Shown here piece by piece: positions 13,732 through 25,600 of a DNA stretch of 64,000 nt. Under the pieces are notes generated by a model. It ran no database searches, had not been told where the DNA came from, and saw only the letters and a list, made by a program, of their open reading frames with translations. Numbering within the stretch: the stretch's first letter is position 1; each line of letters starts with the position of its first letter. Made by a program: the position numbers and the translations under genes. The stretch is from Aquilaria yunnanensis (Eukaryota > Streptophyta > Magnoliopsida > Malvales > Thymelaeaceae), in contig CM077596.1 of assembly GCA_039654915.1 (NCBI GenBank), positions 54,682,501 to 54,746,500 on the forward strand, written 5' to 3'.

Positions 13732-15147
13732 TGTTGGGTTTCGGGAGTCAAACAATGCAGCGGAATTTAACCGAAACCCTCCAAGATCCAAGTGAAACGG
13801 GATAAACCAGGTGTTCGAAAATTTTCATACCTAATTTTCGGTTGAGATCTCTCACTTAACTGTAGAGTCGAATCACAAGACCTGAATAGTTGACATGTTC
13901 AAGCTCTCTATTGTATCTACACGAACCTTTCGGGATCACCACGCTTCCACTATGTCCCGACAGATGCGTTTCTCTTGCGCTTGCAGTGCTAGCTTGCGTC
14001 CTCCAAGGAATTGCAAAAGAAGAGTGCGGCTATCCTTTTGGGAGGCTAGGGTAAGAAGACCAACGAATTTCTCACTAAAAGTTGTATTTATAGTGAGACT
14101 CAACTTCCAAGCCTAATGGGTTTCAAAGCCCTAATCCAATTAGGCTTTAATTTCGGGCTTAATAATGGCTCAACTTTTGGGCCCATTATTAATATGAAAT
14201 TAAAGTGAAACTATAACCCAAATAATTAGCTCATGCACTATAATGATCCAAATAGCTCTATGTGTGCGACCCAATACGCTCCTACCACATTGGCAATGAT
14301 CATAAATCATATTTATGATCATAAGCAATGAGCGGTATCTAGCAACACATCATTGCTACCAAAGTGACAAGATTGTCGGTGATTTGACTAAACCTTTATG
14401 ATCATCACCGATATATGCCATTGTCCATTTGTCCAAGATATCAAGACTAAGTACGAGACATGGAATGTGTCACTCTGGTATAGCCCAATCTTTGGTTTTT
14501 TGATTACCGAGTAGACCAACTTAAACTGATGACATTGATATCGTATATCAACTCATCCGAGCATGGCCATACATTTTCTAAGTCTCACTCTATCAAGGGC
14601 CCTGAAGATATCACTCCCGTTACATAGGAAGGACAAATCCCATCTTGATCATACAAATCCCTTTGCATGATATGTGACATACCCAATGACCTCCTTCAAG
14701 TTCACTCAGTTACGAGCAACAAAGGAAAGTATCAAAGTATGTGACTCATATGTAGGGAACTTTGATGATCTTAGGCCAAAGGACTACATATACCATGATC
14801 ACTATGAGAATCACTTATGACATTCATATAACGATCCATGTAGTGTTCTCATGGTGGGTCGGTCCAATACACAAGTTCTCCAACTTGTACCCATATGTAG
14901 ACTACATATCTCATATTAGTCTCCACATATGCTAGTTGTTATGTATTATTGTAACCCGCTCTACAATAATACTAGACCAGGGACATTTGAGAATATCATT
15001 ATCCTAGGGTTACAATTATGTTTATTACGTTACGCAGAAACAGAACAACAAACATAATTGCTGGATTAATGCCTTAATAAAATATCATGACTCAATGTGC
15101 AAAAAATACAATCATCTCATGATTGGCTTTTGGGCACAACACTAACA
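13732..15147 (-). mobile_element. Solo LTR (family A, copy 1) nested in gypsy RT
   Basis: This 1416-bp unit has TG...CA ends (TGTTGGGTTTCGGG ... CAACACTAACA) and a perfect 5-bp target-site duplication GACTT (13727-13731 and 15148-15152). It has no internal coding region. A TATAAATA on the minus strand near 14088 suggests the LTR is oriented on the minus strand. The ends, length and lack of an interior identify it as a solo LTR left by recombination between two LTRs. A closely related copy lies at 25305-26718. Confidence 0.9.
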
Positions 15148-17191
15148 GACTTTGTGTAGATTATAGGAGCTTAATAAAGTCATAGGCAAGGACAAATTTC
15201 CAATGCTAATAATAGAAGAGCTGTTGGATGAGTTGAATGGAGTTGCATATTTTACTAAGATGGATCTATAATCCGGTTATCATCACATCCTAAAGTCTAA
15301 GGAGGATGTTCATAAAATAGCTTTTAGGACACATCAAGGTCGCTATGAGTTCCTGGTTATGCCATTTGGCTTAACCAATGCACCCTTGGCTTTTCAAGCC
15401 TTCATGAACTTAGTTTTCCAGCAACATTTAAGGAGATTTATAATGGGTTTTTTTTATGATATCTTAATCTACAGCCTTGATTGGGACACACACTTAAAGC
15501 ATGTGAGAATTACCTTGGAGTTGCTTTGAAGTAATGCACTGCTGGTATAGAAAAGTAAACGTAATTTTAGGGTGACTCAAATGAAGTATTTGGGCCATGT
15601 TATTAGCAAAGATGGTATGACTGCTGATCCTCAAAATATTAAAGCCATGCAAAATTGGCTGTCCCTAAGAATATGAAATAGTTGAGGAGATTCTTAAGGT
15701 TAACAGGTTACTATAGATGGTTCATATGGAACCATGGCATCATTAGTAGGCCACTAACCAATCTGCTCAAGAAAGAACGGTTCAAAAGGAATAGTGAGGC
15801 TAAGATAGCGTTCATAAAACTTAAAGAAGCTATGTCGAGGGCACCTGTTCTAGCATTACTAGATTTTAGTGAACAGTTTAAAGTGGAAACAGATGTAAGT
15901 GAAAAAGGGATTGGAGTTATATTACGGCAAAAGGGGCACTCATTGGCCTTTATCAATAAAGTGTTATCTTTGAGGCACCAGGTACTATCTACTTATAAGA
16001 AATAATTTATGGCCTTAGTCTTTGCAGTTGAAAAGTGGCATCCTTACTTAATAAGAAGGAAGTTTATTATCAGAACCAACCATCAAAGTCTCACGCATTT
16101 AATGGAGCAGTAAATTCTTACCTTACTTCAACAGAAGTTCATTATCAAGTTGCTACCTTATGATTATGAAATACAGTATAAGAAAGGGAGAAAGAATATA
16201 ATTGCTTATTCTTTATCTAGGGTTACTTGTCAACAGTGTCAGGTGATGACCCTTATTACTTTCACAGTACATTTAATAAAGGAGATTCAGAAGAGTGTTG
16301 AAGAGGATGCTTAATTACAGGAGTTGATTCTAGAAAATTGAGTAACCCTAGTATACATCTTAAATACTCAATTGATGGCTAGGGGTTAAAGAAAAAAAGG
16401 GAAATTAGTTGTGGGGCATGACAAGATCTTGAGAACTAAAATCATTAAGTCTATCCATGTAAACTCTAGTGGAGGACATTCAGGAATGGAAGCTACCCAA
16501 AGGAGAATAACTCAATTCTATTGTTGGAAGAACATAAGCAAGGATATCAAGAGTTTCATACACTAGTGTGATATTTGCCAGATGTTTAACTATGATAATG
16601 CAACATATCTTGGTCTTTTAAAACCTCTTCCTGTTTCTCCTAAGGTTTGGAGTAGCATATCAATGGATTTCATTGATGCTTTACCTAAATTTGAAGACTC
16701 AATAAGTATGCACATTTTTTGGCTTTGTCCCATCCTTATTCAACAATTGTTATGGCTAAAATTTACATAGAGCATCTATACAAACTGCATGTCATGCCTT
16801 AGGATATTGTTAGTGATAGAGATGCAGTGTTCATGAATCAGATCTAGTGAGAATTGATGAAGCAGATGAAGCTTGAGGTTAAGATGTCCACCAGCTACCA
16901 TCCACAGACAGATGTGCAGACAGAAGTTGTGATGGGTAGACAGAAGTTGCAAATAGGAGTGTTAAGGCTTATCTTTGATGCATGACAGCAGATAAACCAA
17001 AGGAATGGGTGAAATGGCTTCCATTAGTTGAGTGGTGGTATAATACTAACTACCATTCAGCCACGGGCCTAACACCTTTTGAGGTCATGTACAGTCAGCC
17101 CCCTCCAATTTTATTTGCCCTATGTTCCTAAGGATTCTAACATGGAAGCTGTGGATAGGAGTTTGGCAGCTGGAGAGCAAATGATTACCCT

Positions 17192-17754
17192 AGGGATGAC
17201 AACGGGGTGGATTGAACGCGAACACCCCCTATCCGCCATCTGTGTCAGTGGTTTTTTTAATACCCGCGACTTAGCGGGTATCTGCAAGTGGTTAATAAAT
17301 CTCATCTACGCCCACAACTCGTAGGTAATCTGTAGCCACTAGTAACTCGCGGGTTAAACTATGTTTTTTTTTTAATTTCATAAAAATAAAAATATAAAAA
17401 ATACATATAAAGTCATTGTCCACATATAATACGAAAAAATCATAAAATATACAAAATCATAACATACATACAAGAAAATATTTTATGAGAATTAGTATAA
17501 AATATTAGTTAAATATAAGTATTATATCCCATTATAATTAATAAGTAGGAAATTTACACTCCACGGGTTTTGTGGGTAGACACAGCAAATTTACCAGGTA
17601 TGGATACCTCCTATCCACCACCCATCCGTACCCGTCAGATGAGTGTGTTTTGCTACCCATATCCACCCTATAGAATGTATTTTTACCTGTTTATTCACCC
17701 GTCATAGGCGGATATCTGCAGATTACGAATTCCACCCTCCCAATTGTCATCCCT
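17192..17754. mobile_element. MITE (GGGATGACAA-type TIRs) nested in gypsy integrase
   Basis: The ends AGGGATGACAACGGGGTGG and CCACCCTCCCAATTGTCATCCCT are imperfect inverted repeats. The interior contains GCGGGTA/TACCCG-type words on both sides and no protein. It splits the gypsy integrase frame between about 17191 and 17755. The TIR sequence resembles hAT-type plant MITEs, but no clear 8-bp target duplication could be read. Confidence 0.7.
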
Positions 17755-18119
17755 GAATCACTCAGCTAAAGGCTAGGTTACTAAAGGCTCAGCAAAGGAT
17801 GAAAAAGTTGGCCAATAAACTGAGATCAGAGAGGCAATTTCAACCCAGTGAATGGGTGTATCTAAAGTTACTTAAGTATTGCCAAACCACTTTGAAGCAC
17901 TCTTCTGTTCATAAACTAGCAGCTAGATATTATGGTCCTTTCTTGATCCTGCAAAAAGTAGGACTAGTAGCATACAGACTACAACTTCCCAATTGGGCTA
18001 AGATCCATGATGTTTTTCATATGTCTCTTCTTAAGAAGAAAATTGGTGACTAACAGGTGCAAACCCATTTGCCTAGGTGAGATGAAGTTGTAAATATAAT
18101 TTTTTAAATTTTTTTAATA

Positions 18120-19510
18120 CAAATTAATATGAATATATTTTAAAACTTATTAATTAATAAAAAAGAAAATTATAATTTTTCAACTATATTAATAATTAGT
18201 CCTAAGTTTTTTTGTTATGTGGTTGACTATGAGAAAAAGATCAATTATAATAAATGTGTGACATTAATTTTTTTAATATCTAATTAAAAGGATTGGTAAT
18301 TAACTTGCAGTGCTCGCTTCCTGGTTCTTGCTCTTGCAAAGGAACATCCTAGAACTAGAAATACAAAAATTCCACTATATAACAAATCATATAAGCATAT
18401 TTTAAAAAATGTTTGATGTCTCATTAGTGACACACTTAAACTAATGAAAAATAAAATTTGATTGGATCGATGATACAACATTATTAATTATTATAAAACT
18501 GAAAAGTATATCAATTATTTTTGGAGAAGAAGTGGAGCTAGAAGGTTCTCGTGAAGGTAGCGTGGTAGAGGAACATGGCTATGCCTATTCTAAGCGTGAG
18601 AAGAAATGGGGTTTAAGGAGGTTATGATCTCAGGTTTCTTTTCCGGAAATCCCACCAAGGATTTTCATACATAGTAAAACGCTGCATTTCATTTTCTATT
18701 TTATTTTATTTTCTTCCCTTTTTTCAGGAAAGACAATTCGAAGTCATAAAACTTATCATACTTTTCCATTTCAGTTATAAGATCTTTCAATTTTTTGTGT
18801 TAAACCCAACAACAATTTCAAAATTAATTCATTTGAAAATTCATTAATTCAAAATTCCTTTTGACATAAATTTTAAATTATTTCATTTTAAAACTCATTA
18901 ATTAATAAAAGAACACATTGTACATTTGCAACGATATTAATAATAAGATCAATTATAATAAATATGTGACATTAATTTTTTTAATTTTTAATTAAAGAGT
19001 TTGGTAATTAACTGGCAGTGCTCTTCCTTTTTATTCTTGTTCTTGCAAGGGAACATCCTAGAACTAGAAATACAAAAAATCCGCTATATATCCAATCATA
19101 TAAGCATATTTTAAAAAATGTTTGATGTCTCATTAGTGACACACTTAAATTAATGAAAAAATACATTTTGATTGGATGGTACAATATTATTAATTTTTAT
19201 AAAAATGAAAAATATATAAATTATTATGGGAGAAGAAGCGGAGCTAGAGAGTTCTGGTCAAGGCAGCGCAGCATAGGAACATGGCTATGGCTGTTCTGAG
19301 AAATATAAAAAAATGCGACTTAGGGAGGTTTTGATCTCAGGTTTATTTTCCGAAAGTCCCAATGAAGGTTTTCATACACAGCAAAATGTTGAGTTTCATT
19401 TTCTGTTTCAGTTTCTTCCTTTTTTTCGGAAAGACAATTTGAAGTCATAAAACTTATCATGCCTTTCCATTTAAGTCCTAAGAATTTTTCAATTTTGCAT
19501 TCAGCTCAAT
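18120..19510. repeat. Tandem repeat R, left block (about two units)
   Basis: Repeat units have a period of about 710 bp here. The marker CAATTATAATAAAT.TGTGACATT occurs at 18242 and 18950. Shared blocks include GTGCTC..TTCTTGCA, GGAACATCCTAGAACTAGAA and AAATGTTTGATGTCTCATTAGTGACACAC. Each unit includes 90-110 bp resembling the bL25 gene start region (18532-18621 and 19229-19330). The block ends abruptly near 19510, where unrelated minisatellite-bearing DNA begins. Further units occur at 21600-21836 and 29464-31130. Confidence 0.85.
18532..18621 (-). pseudogene. bL25 5'-end fragment inside repeat R (unit 1)
   Basis: This segment aligns by eye with 11547-11632, the start-codon region of the bL25 gene. 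Shared runs include GGAGAAGAAG, GAACATGGCTA, AGCGTGAGA and GGGGTTTA. Read on the minus strand it preserves ATGTTC at the start-codon position but has in-frame disruption. The corresponding segments in other units are at about 19229-19330, 29608-29716 and 30362-30474. Confidence 0.7.
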
Positions 19511-19959
19511 GGCGAATTCTAAAATGTACATACATGCATATGAACATATTTAATGGTGTTAAAGGGAGGGGCATTTTCGTCTGGTTTGGATCATTTATGA
19601 TAGTTATTTTTGCTAAGGAAGAAGATTTAATTGGATTCTAATTAAGATATTAACTATATTTAAAATTTTTAATTATAGAAATTTAGTTTTAAACGTTTCC
19701 TTATTTATTTAATTCCAAATCTTTATTTCTTCTTCTCATTCAGTGAGTTTCAATAGATTTTTATTCTCTTTCTTTTTTTTCCCCTCAATTGTCCAAACAT
19801 TAACGGTTTTATCAAGGAAACTTTATGAATTTGAATTCGTTTGGAAAAATAATCTTAAGTAAACAATAAAGATAATCTAACAAATATGGTAATTATTTAA
19901 AATAATTTTATAAATATTCAATTTTGTATAGTAGAAATTTATTTTGTGTAATATGTCAT

Positions 19960-20290
19960 TTTCTCACAAGATAGTTTTGCCATACAGATTAATACATTTT
20001 ACTTCCAGTTTAATACGTTTCACGTATAATCTAATAAATAGCTCACACAGTTTAATAAAATTTATTGTCAGTTTAATACATATCTCACACAGTTTAATAT
20101 ATTTTACTTTCAGTTTAACACAAATCTCATACAAATTAATAGAATTCACTTCCACTTCAACACATATCTCACATAATTTAATACATTTAACTTTCAGTTT
20201 AATCATTTAGCATCTAATTTAATATATATCTCACACAGATTAATACAATTCACTTCCAACTTAATACATATCTCGCTCAGTTTCATACAT
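19960..20290. repeat. 42-bp minisatellite (two 21-bp half units)
   Basis: CTCACACAG or close variants recur at about 20042, 20084, 20126, 20168 and 20230, a 42-bp period (the last gap is 42+21). Each half unit is of the type TTTAATACAT..CTC/TTC. Open frames on both strands are only a by-product. Confidence 0.85.
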
Positions 20291-20574
20291 TTCCCACATT
20301 ATTTCAAAATTCATCCTCGCTCTGATCATTTTGTATTATAGATTTGCTGCCACTTTTTTTCTCATACTCGTATCACCACAATTGACGAGCTTGCAAGAGG
20401 TATCCTACATAGGTATCCTCATGTTTCATTGTCATATCTGCACATTCTATTCCAAAAAATTTACTTAATTCCACACAAATAGTTCATAATATCATATAAA
20501 TAAATCTTAATTTTATACAACTCATTTCTAATTTAATACAATACCGAAACTCAAGACTTAAAACTCATACAAAA

Positions 20575-20915
20575 CCAGAAGCATACAAATAAAATATAGA
20601 AGCATACAAATAAAGCCTAGAAGCATACAAATAAAACCCAAAATCATACAAATATTTTATTTGTATACATATGTATCTTTGTTCTTTACAAAATTAGAAG
20701 CATACATATAAAATTCAAAAGTATACATATATAGATTTGTTTTTACGGACACAAGAGCATACATATAAACCCCAGAAACATACATATATATCTATATTCT
20801 TTAAAAAACTAGAAGCACACATATAAAGTCCAGAAGCATACATATATATTTGTGTTTTTACAAACACAGAAGCATGCATATAAACATCAGAAGCATACAT
20901 ATATATACACACACC
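20575..20915. repeat. 21-bp minisatellite (AGAAGCATACATATAAA-type)
   Basis: GCATACAAATAAA recurs at 20581, 20602 and 20623. Diverged copies of the form AGAAGCATACATATA follow to about 20915, interleaved with TTTGTTTTTAC-like spacers in a roughly 60-bp higher-order pattern. Confidence 0.85.
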
Positions 20916-21507
20916 CAGATACAAATAACACATACCTAAGTACAAATATCCAAACCTCAATCGTAATAAACAATACATTCACCAAATCATACAAATCGCA
21001 CACACTGAGTTTTCTGACGACCACACATATCACACATACCCACATGCCAATCGCACACAACCACACACAATTTATCCAAAACAATAAAATTTCCATATGT
21101 TATAAGATTTGCAAACCCGGGATTGCACCTTCTCTTCTTCTCCAAAACCCCCCGCAAGCACCGTTGTTAGCAGCAGATCAGAGATCCTTCTTCATATAGC
21201 CCGCCACATGCATTATCCTCGCTCTTCTTTTTCCTCTTATCGCCCCAGTGCTCCTTCTTGTAGATTGACGCTACTAGACTAGTGTGTCAGTCTCTATGTG
21301 TCTTCTTCTTAGGGCTTTTGATATCCTCCTCCATCTCCATTTATGGAATCCGGAGCGATTGTGAAAGATGCATTGTTTTTGGGGAAGAGGCAAGCATGGC
21401 TACCTTTCTGCTTGCTTTTGAAAGGCAACAAAGAGGAATGAGAGAATGGGAAAAGAAGCGGTGACTAATAAAAAATAAAATCAGAGCCAGCAACCCTAGG
21501 ATAAATA

Positions 21508-21525
21508 CACACACACACACACACA
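21508..21525. repeat. (CA)n microsatellite
   Basis: About nine CA units occur near the right end of the minisatellite-bearing segment. Confidence 0.85.
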
Positions 21526-21599
21526 TGGAGAGAAAGAAAAACGGAATCCGTTATAGAGTTATTATGTGTATATGCACACATGTGTATAATCTCATATCT

Positions 21600-21836
21600 C
21601 CAGCCCAACAACAGTTTCCAAATTAATTCATTTGAAAGTTCATTAATTCAAAATTCTCTTTCACATAGATTTTAATTAATTTCATTTCAAAACTCACTGA
21701 TTAATAAAAGAACACATTATAATTTTGCAACTCTATTAATAATTAGTCTTAAGTTTTTTTGTTATATGGTTGACCGAGAGGAAAAGATCAATTATAATAA
21801 ATATGAAACATTAATTTTTTCTAATTACACTTGCTC
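21600..21836. repeat. Tandem repeat R, fragment of one unit
   Basis: The fragment matches the R-unit part running from CCCAACAACA..TTTC through TTAATTCAAAATTC and TTAGTC.TAAGTTTTTTTGTTAT to CAATTATAATAAATATG. It ends at about 21836, where the TIR-bounded segment begins. Confidence 0.8.
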
Positions 21837-22315
21837 CCCCCTAGATTTGAAAATCTACACTTATCTCTATAATTTTTTTAGTGCCGTTAGGCACATTAAA
21901 TTTAGTCAAGTTTATAATTACACCCAAAGCTTTTCAAATCTATACTTTCCCTCTTACTTTTTTTATATTATCTAATAACAACTTCAAGAATTCTGATTCA
22001 AATCATCTCGTAACTTTATTATAATAATCTCAAGTTACTTGGTATTTTGTAATCATTAACATTTAAAATATTATTTTGCATACAAAAATATCAAATTTGC
22101 CACTAATACATTTTTGGACAATTTTTTGAAACTCCAGAGAGGGTCACTTGACTTATTTTTGTTTCCTAAAATAGGTACTTGAATTTCATGTTATCCTAAC
22201 GATGTATCTTTCCTTCTATTGTTCATCTCAATCAGCTACCTTCTGTTAATTTGACCTTAGATCGGATGAAAAATACTGACATAACATAAAAATATTAAAA
22301 TAAATAATAAAATAA

Positions 22316-22579
22316 TGTTGAAGCAAGTGATCCAATGTGGCAAGAGAGCACTGACATGGAAGTCAAAGAAGAGGCAGCTGCTGAAGACTAGGAGGATTAG
22401 TTCAGGATAAGAATAAAGAACCGAATTTTTAGTTGATTAGCTTTCTTGCTTCCTAAGTTTCAGTAAGTTTGTTTCTAATGTTCCAAAATGTACTACCCAT
22501 AATAGGCGTGTTTCAATTCAATAAAATATACAGCAGTTTCCAGCATTTCTTTTCCTTCTTGTTCTGTCAAATTCTTTCA
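22316..22579 (+). repeat. 5' LTR of copia 1
   Basis: This 264-bp LTR is flanked on the left by AATAA and on the right by TTG and then the primer-binding site. It is about 98% identical to 27949-28212 by eye. Confidence 0.95.
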
Positions 22580-22582
22580 TTG

Positions 22583-22594
22583 TGGTATCAGAGC
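22583..22594 (+). other. Primer-binding site of copia 1
   Basis: TGGTATCAGAGC lies three bases after the 5' LTR and is complementary to the 3' end of initiator tRNA-Met. Confidence 0.9.
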
Positions 22595-22657
22595 CAGGTT
22601 GCAATCCTTGGCTAGTCTTTGTTCGTTCTTCTTAATCCTTGCTTGATAGGAAGAATA

Positions 22658-25600
22658 ATGGCAAATGGAACTGCTGGGAACAATTCAGTTAACGTGTCAC
22701 AGCCTCAAATTCCCTTGTTTAAAGGAGACTCTTATGAGTATTAGAGTATAAAAATGAAAACGCTCTTTAGATCTCAGGATCTATGGGATCTTGTTGAACA
22801 AGGTCTCGGTGCAGAAACCTCAGAAGAAGGAGCTTTTAGAAAGTTGATGAAGAAAGATGCAAAAGCTCTCTTTTTCATTCAACAAGCTGTGGATGAATCA
22901 ATTTTCTCTCGCATTGCTGGAGCAACTACAGCTAAACAAGCATGGAACACTCTTAGGACTGAGTACCAAGGCTCAGCAAGAGTCATCACAGTCAAATTGC
23001 ATCTTTTGAGAAGAGACTTTGAAACTGCTCTCATGAAAAATGGGGAGTCTGTTCAAGACTTCTTGGGGAGGATTTCTTCCACAGTTAGTCAAATAAGAGC
23101 ATATAGTGACAGCATCACAAATGAAACTGTAGTTGGAAAAATACTCAGAAGCCTGACCTCCAAGTTTGATCATGTAGTTGCTGCCATTGAAGAATTAAAA
23201 GATCTTGCCACACTTTCAATTGATGAGTTAATGGGATCCTTGCAGACTCATGAGGCCAGGATCAATAGAACAGCTGGAAGAGAGGAAGAGCAGGCTTTTG
23301 AGGTTCAAGGGGAGAGGAGCAGATCCTCCCAATATAGAGGAAGAGGAAAAACCTCATTCAGAGGAAGGGGGAGAGGCAGATTAATCCAATGCACATATTG
23401 CAAAAACTTTGGACACAAAGAAGACGTTTGCTGGAGCAAAGATGACTAGGCAAAATTCACACAAGAGGGAGAAGACAAAGAAGACTATCTGTTCATGGCC
23501 AGTGAGGAGACTCTTTTACCTGCAAAAGAAATATGGTATTTGGACAGTGCATGTTCAAACCATTTAACTGGGGACAAGACCAAGTTCAAAATGCTGGATG
23601 AAGCATACAAGGCTCAGGTCAGACTTGGAAACGACAAGCAAGTACAAATCCAAGGAAGAGGCAATGTGTCAGTACATACAAATGGCAAAGAAAGAACAAT
23701 TAGGGATGTTCACTATGCACCAGGTTTGGCACACAATCTTATTAGTGTTGGACAGTTAGTAGAACATGGCTATACAATCATATTTGAAAATGGCATGTGT
23801 TGTGTCAAGACTAGTACAGGCAACAAGGTGCTGGAGTCCAATATGATTGACAACAAAATATTCCCAGTCGAGTTTGAAAGCATAAGCAAGTGCTTGTTAA
23901 CAAGCACTAAGAATGATGATTTAGAAAAATGGCATCAGAGATATGGACACCTCTACATTCAAGGTCTGAGACTCTTGGCCAGTAAACAAATGGTGACAGG
24001 ACTACCAAATATTGGAGAACTGGAAAAAGTGTGTGAAGGATGTGCTATGGGGAAACAGACAAGGAAACCTTTTCCCAAAGGCAAAGCAAAAAGAGCAAGT
24101 CAAAAGATGGAACTGATCCACACTAACATCTGTGGACCTATGAAAACAGAATCACATGCTGGAAGTAAGTACTTTCTGTTATTTATTGATGACTTCTCAA
24201 GAATGAGTTGGGTGTATTTCCTTAGTCATAAATCTGAAGCTTTTGAGCACTTCAAAAAATTCAAAGTTTTGGTTGAAAAGCAATGCAATCAAACAATGAA
24301 AACTCTAAGGTCAGATAGAAAAGATGAGTTTTGCTCAAAAGAGTTCAACAACTACGGTGATGAGCATGACATCAGAAGAGAATTGACAGCACCATATACT
24401 TCAAAACAAAATGGTATTGCTGAAAAGAAGAACAGAACAATAGTGGAGATGGCCAGAGCTATGATGCAAACTAAAGGTCTCTCAAATGCTTTCTGGGCAG
24501 AAGCTGTTGCTGTTGCTGTTGCTGTGTACCTACTCAACCTATCTCCAACAAAGGAAGTGTGGAACATGACACCTTATAAAGCCTGGTATGACTCAAAGCT
24601 GTCTATAGCTCATTTAAGAATTTTTGGATGCATATGTTATGCCTTAATTCCCGTAGGCAGACATAAACTGGATCAAAAGTCTAAGAAATACATCTTTGTT
24701 GGGTATAGTTTAAACTCAAAAGCATACAGGTTATTTGATCCAGAAACAAAAAGCATTGTGATTAGCAGAGATGTTAAGTTTGATGAGAACTTAAGCTGGA
24801 AGGAAGAAGAGAAAGTGAAAGGCACAAAGGTAGACATTGAGGAAGAAGCTACTTCAGCAGAGATAGAAGCTGCACCTGGTGGGGAAACTCCTGTGAGGAC
24901 ACCATCAACAGATTCTGAAAGATCATCATATTCACCAGACAAAGCTAAAACAATATCCCTAACGGAAATTTACTCCTCAACATATACAATGTTTGCAGAA
25001 GATCCAACTGATGTGCATCTAGCCATGGAGAATAAGATCTGGAAAGAAGCCATGACAACAGAAATTGAAGCTATTGAAAGGAATGACACTTGGGAGATCA
25101 CTGACTTACCACCAGGAAAGAAGGTGGTGAGTTTAAAGTGGATTTTTAAAACTAAATATCAATCTGATGGAACAATTCAAAAACACAAGGCAAGGTTAGT
25201 GGCATGTGGATACACACAGGAGCAAGGAGTTGATTTTGAAGAAACATTCTCACCAGTAGCTAGATTTGAAACAGTGAGACTGATTCTTACAGTTGCAGCA
25301 AAGCTGTTGGGTTTCGGGAGCTAAACAGCGCAGCGGAATTTAACCGAAACCTTCCAGGATCCAAGTGAAATGGGGTAAACCGGGTGTTCGAAAATTTTCA
25401 TACCTAATTTTCGGTTGAGATCTTTCACTCAACTGTAGAGTCGAATCACAAAACCTGAACAGTTGACGTGTTCAAGCTCTCTATGGTATCCACACGAACC
25501 TCTCAGGATCACCACGCTTCCACCACATCTCGGTAGATGCGTTTCTCTTGCGCTCGCAGTACTAGCTTGCGTCCTCCAAGGAATTGCAAGAGAAGAGTGC

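Larger units (their letters stand above)
12871..18053 (+). pseudogene. gypsy gag-pol remnant
   Basis: The gag part (12871-13275) encodes a coiled-coil-like Glu/Lys-rich segment and TRISKLDFPHFNGDDVKGWI, typical of plant gypsy gag. RT blocks are recognisable at about 13560-13730 (GIIKPSQSPFSSPIVFIKKKD) and 15150-15530 (YRSLNK, MPFGLTNAP). RNase H follows at about 15690-16300 and integrase with GHSGMEATQRRI and a C-terminal SH3-like end DVFHMSLLKKK at 18000-18048. In-frame stops (for example in the block before SGYHH), frame changes and the missing protease make it a pseudogene. No repaired reading is given. Confidence 0.85.
12426..18060 (+). mobile_element. Decayed Ty3/gypsy LTR retrotransposon, 3' truncated, with two nested insertions
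   Basis: A 5' LTR (about 12426-12836), a primer-binding site at 12842-12853 and gag, RT, RNase H and integrase remnants occur in gypsy order on the plus strand. Protease and the gag zinc knuckle are missing between about 13280 and 13450. The reading frame is broken by many stops and shifts. A solo LTR interrupts RT (13732-15147) and a MITE interrupts integrase (17192-17754). No 3' LTR follows the integrase end at 18053; the sequence passes directly into an unrelated tandem repeat. The element is not competent to move. Confidence 0.85.
19511..21599. other. AT-rich non-coding segment with two minisatellites, interrupting repeat R
   Basis: The sequence between the two R fragments has no recognisable gene. 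It holds a 42-bp minisatellite (about 19960-20290), a 21-bp minisatellite (about 20575-20915), CA-rich DNA and a (CA)n run near 21508-21525. ORFs through it are products of repetitive sequence. Confidence 0.6.

Noticed and set aside
20715..21199. Tyr/Cys/Val-rich and Thr/His-rich frames on both strands
   Set aside because: They are translations of the 21-bp minisatellite and CA-rich DNA, with no independent evidence of coding.
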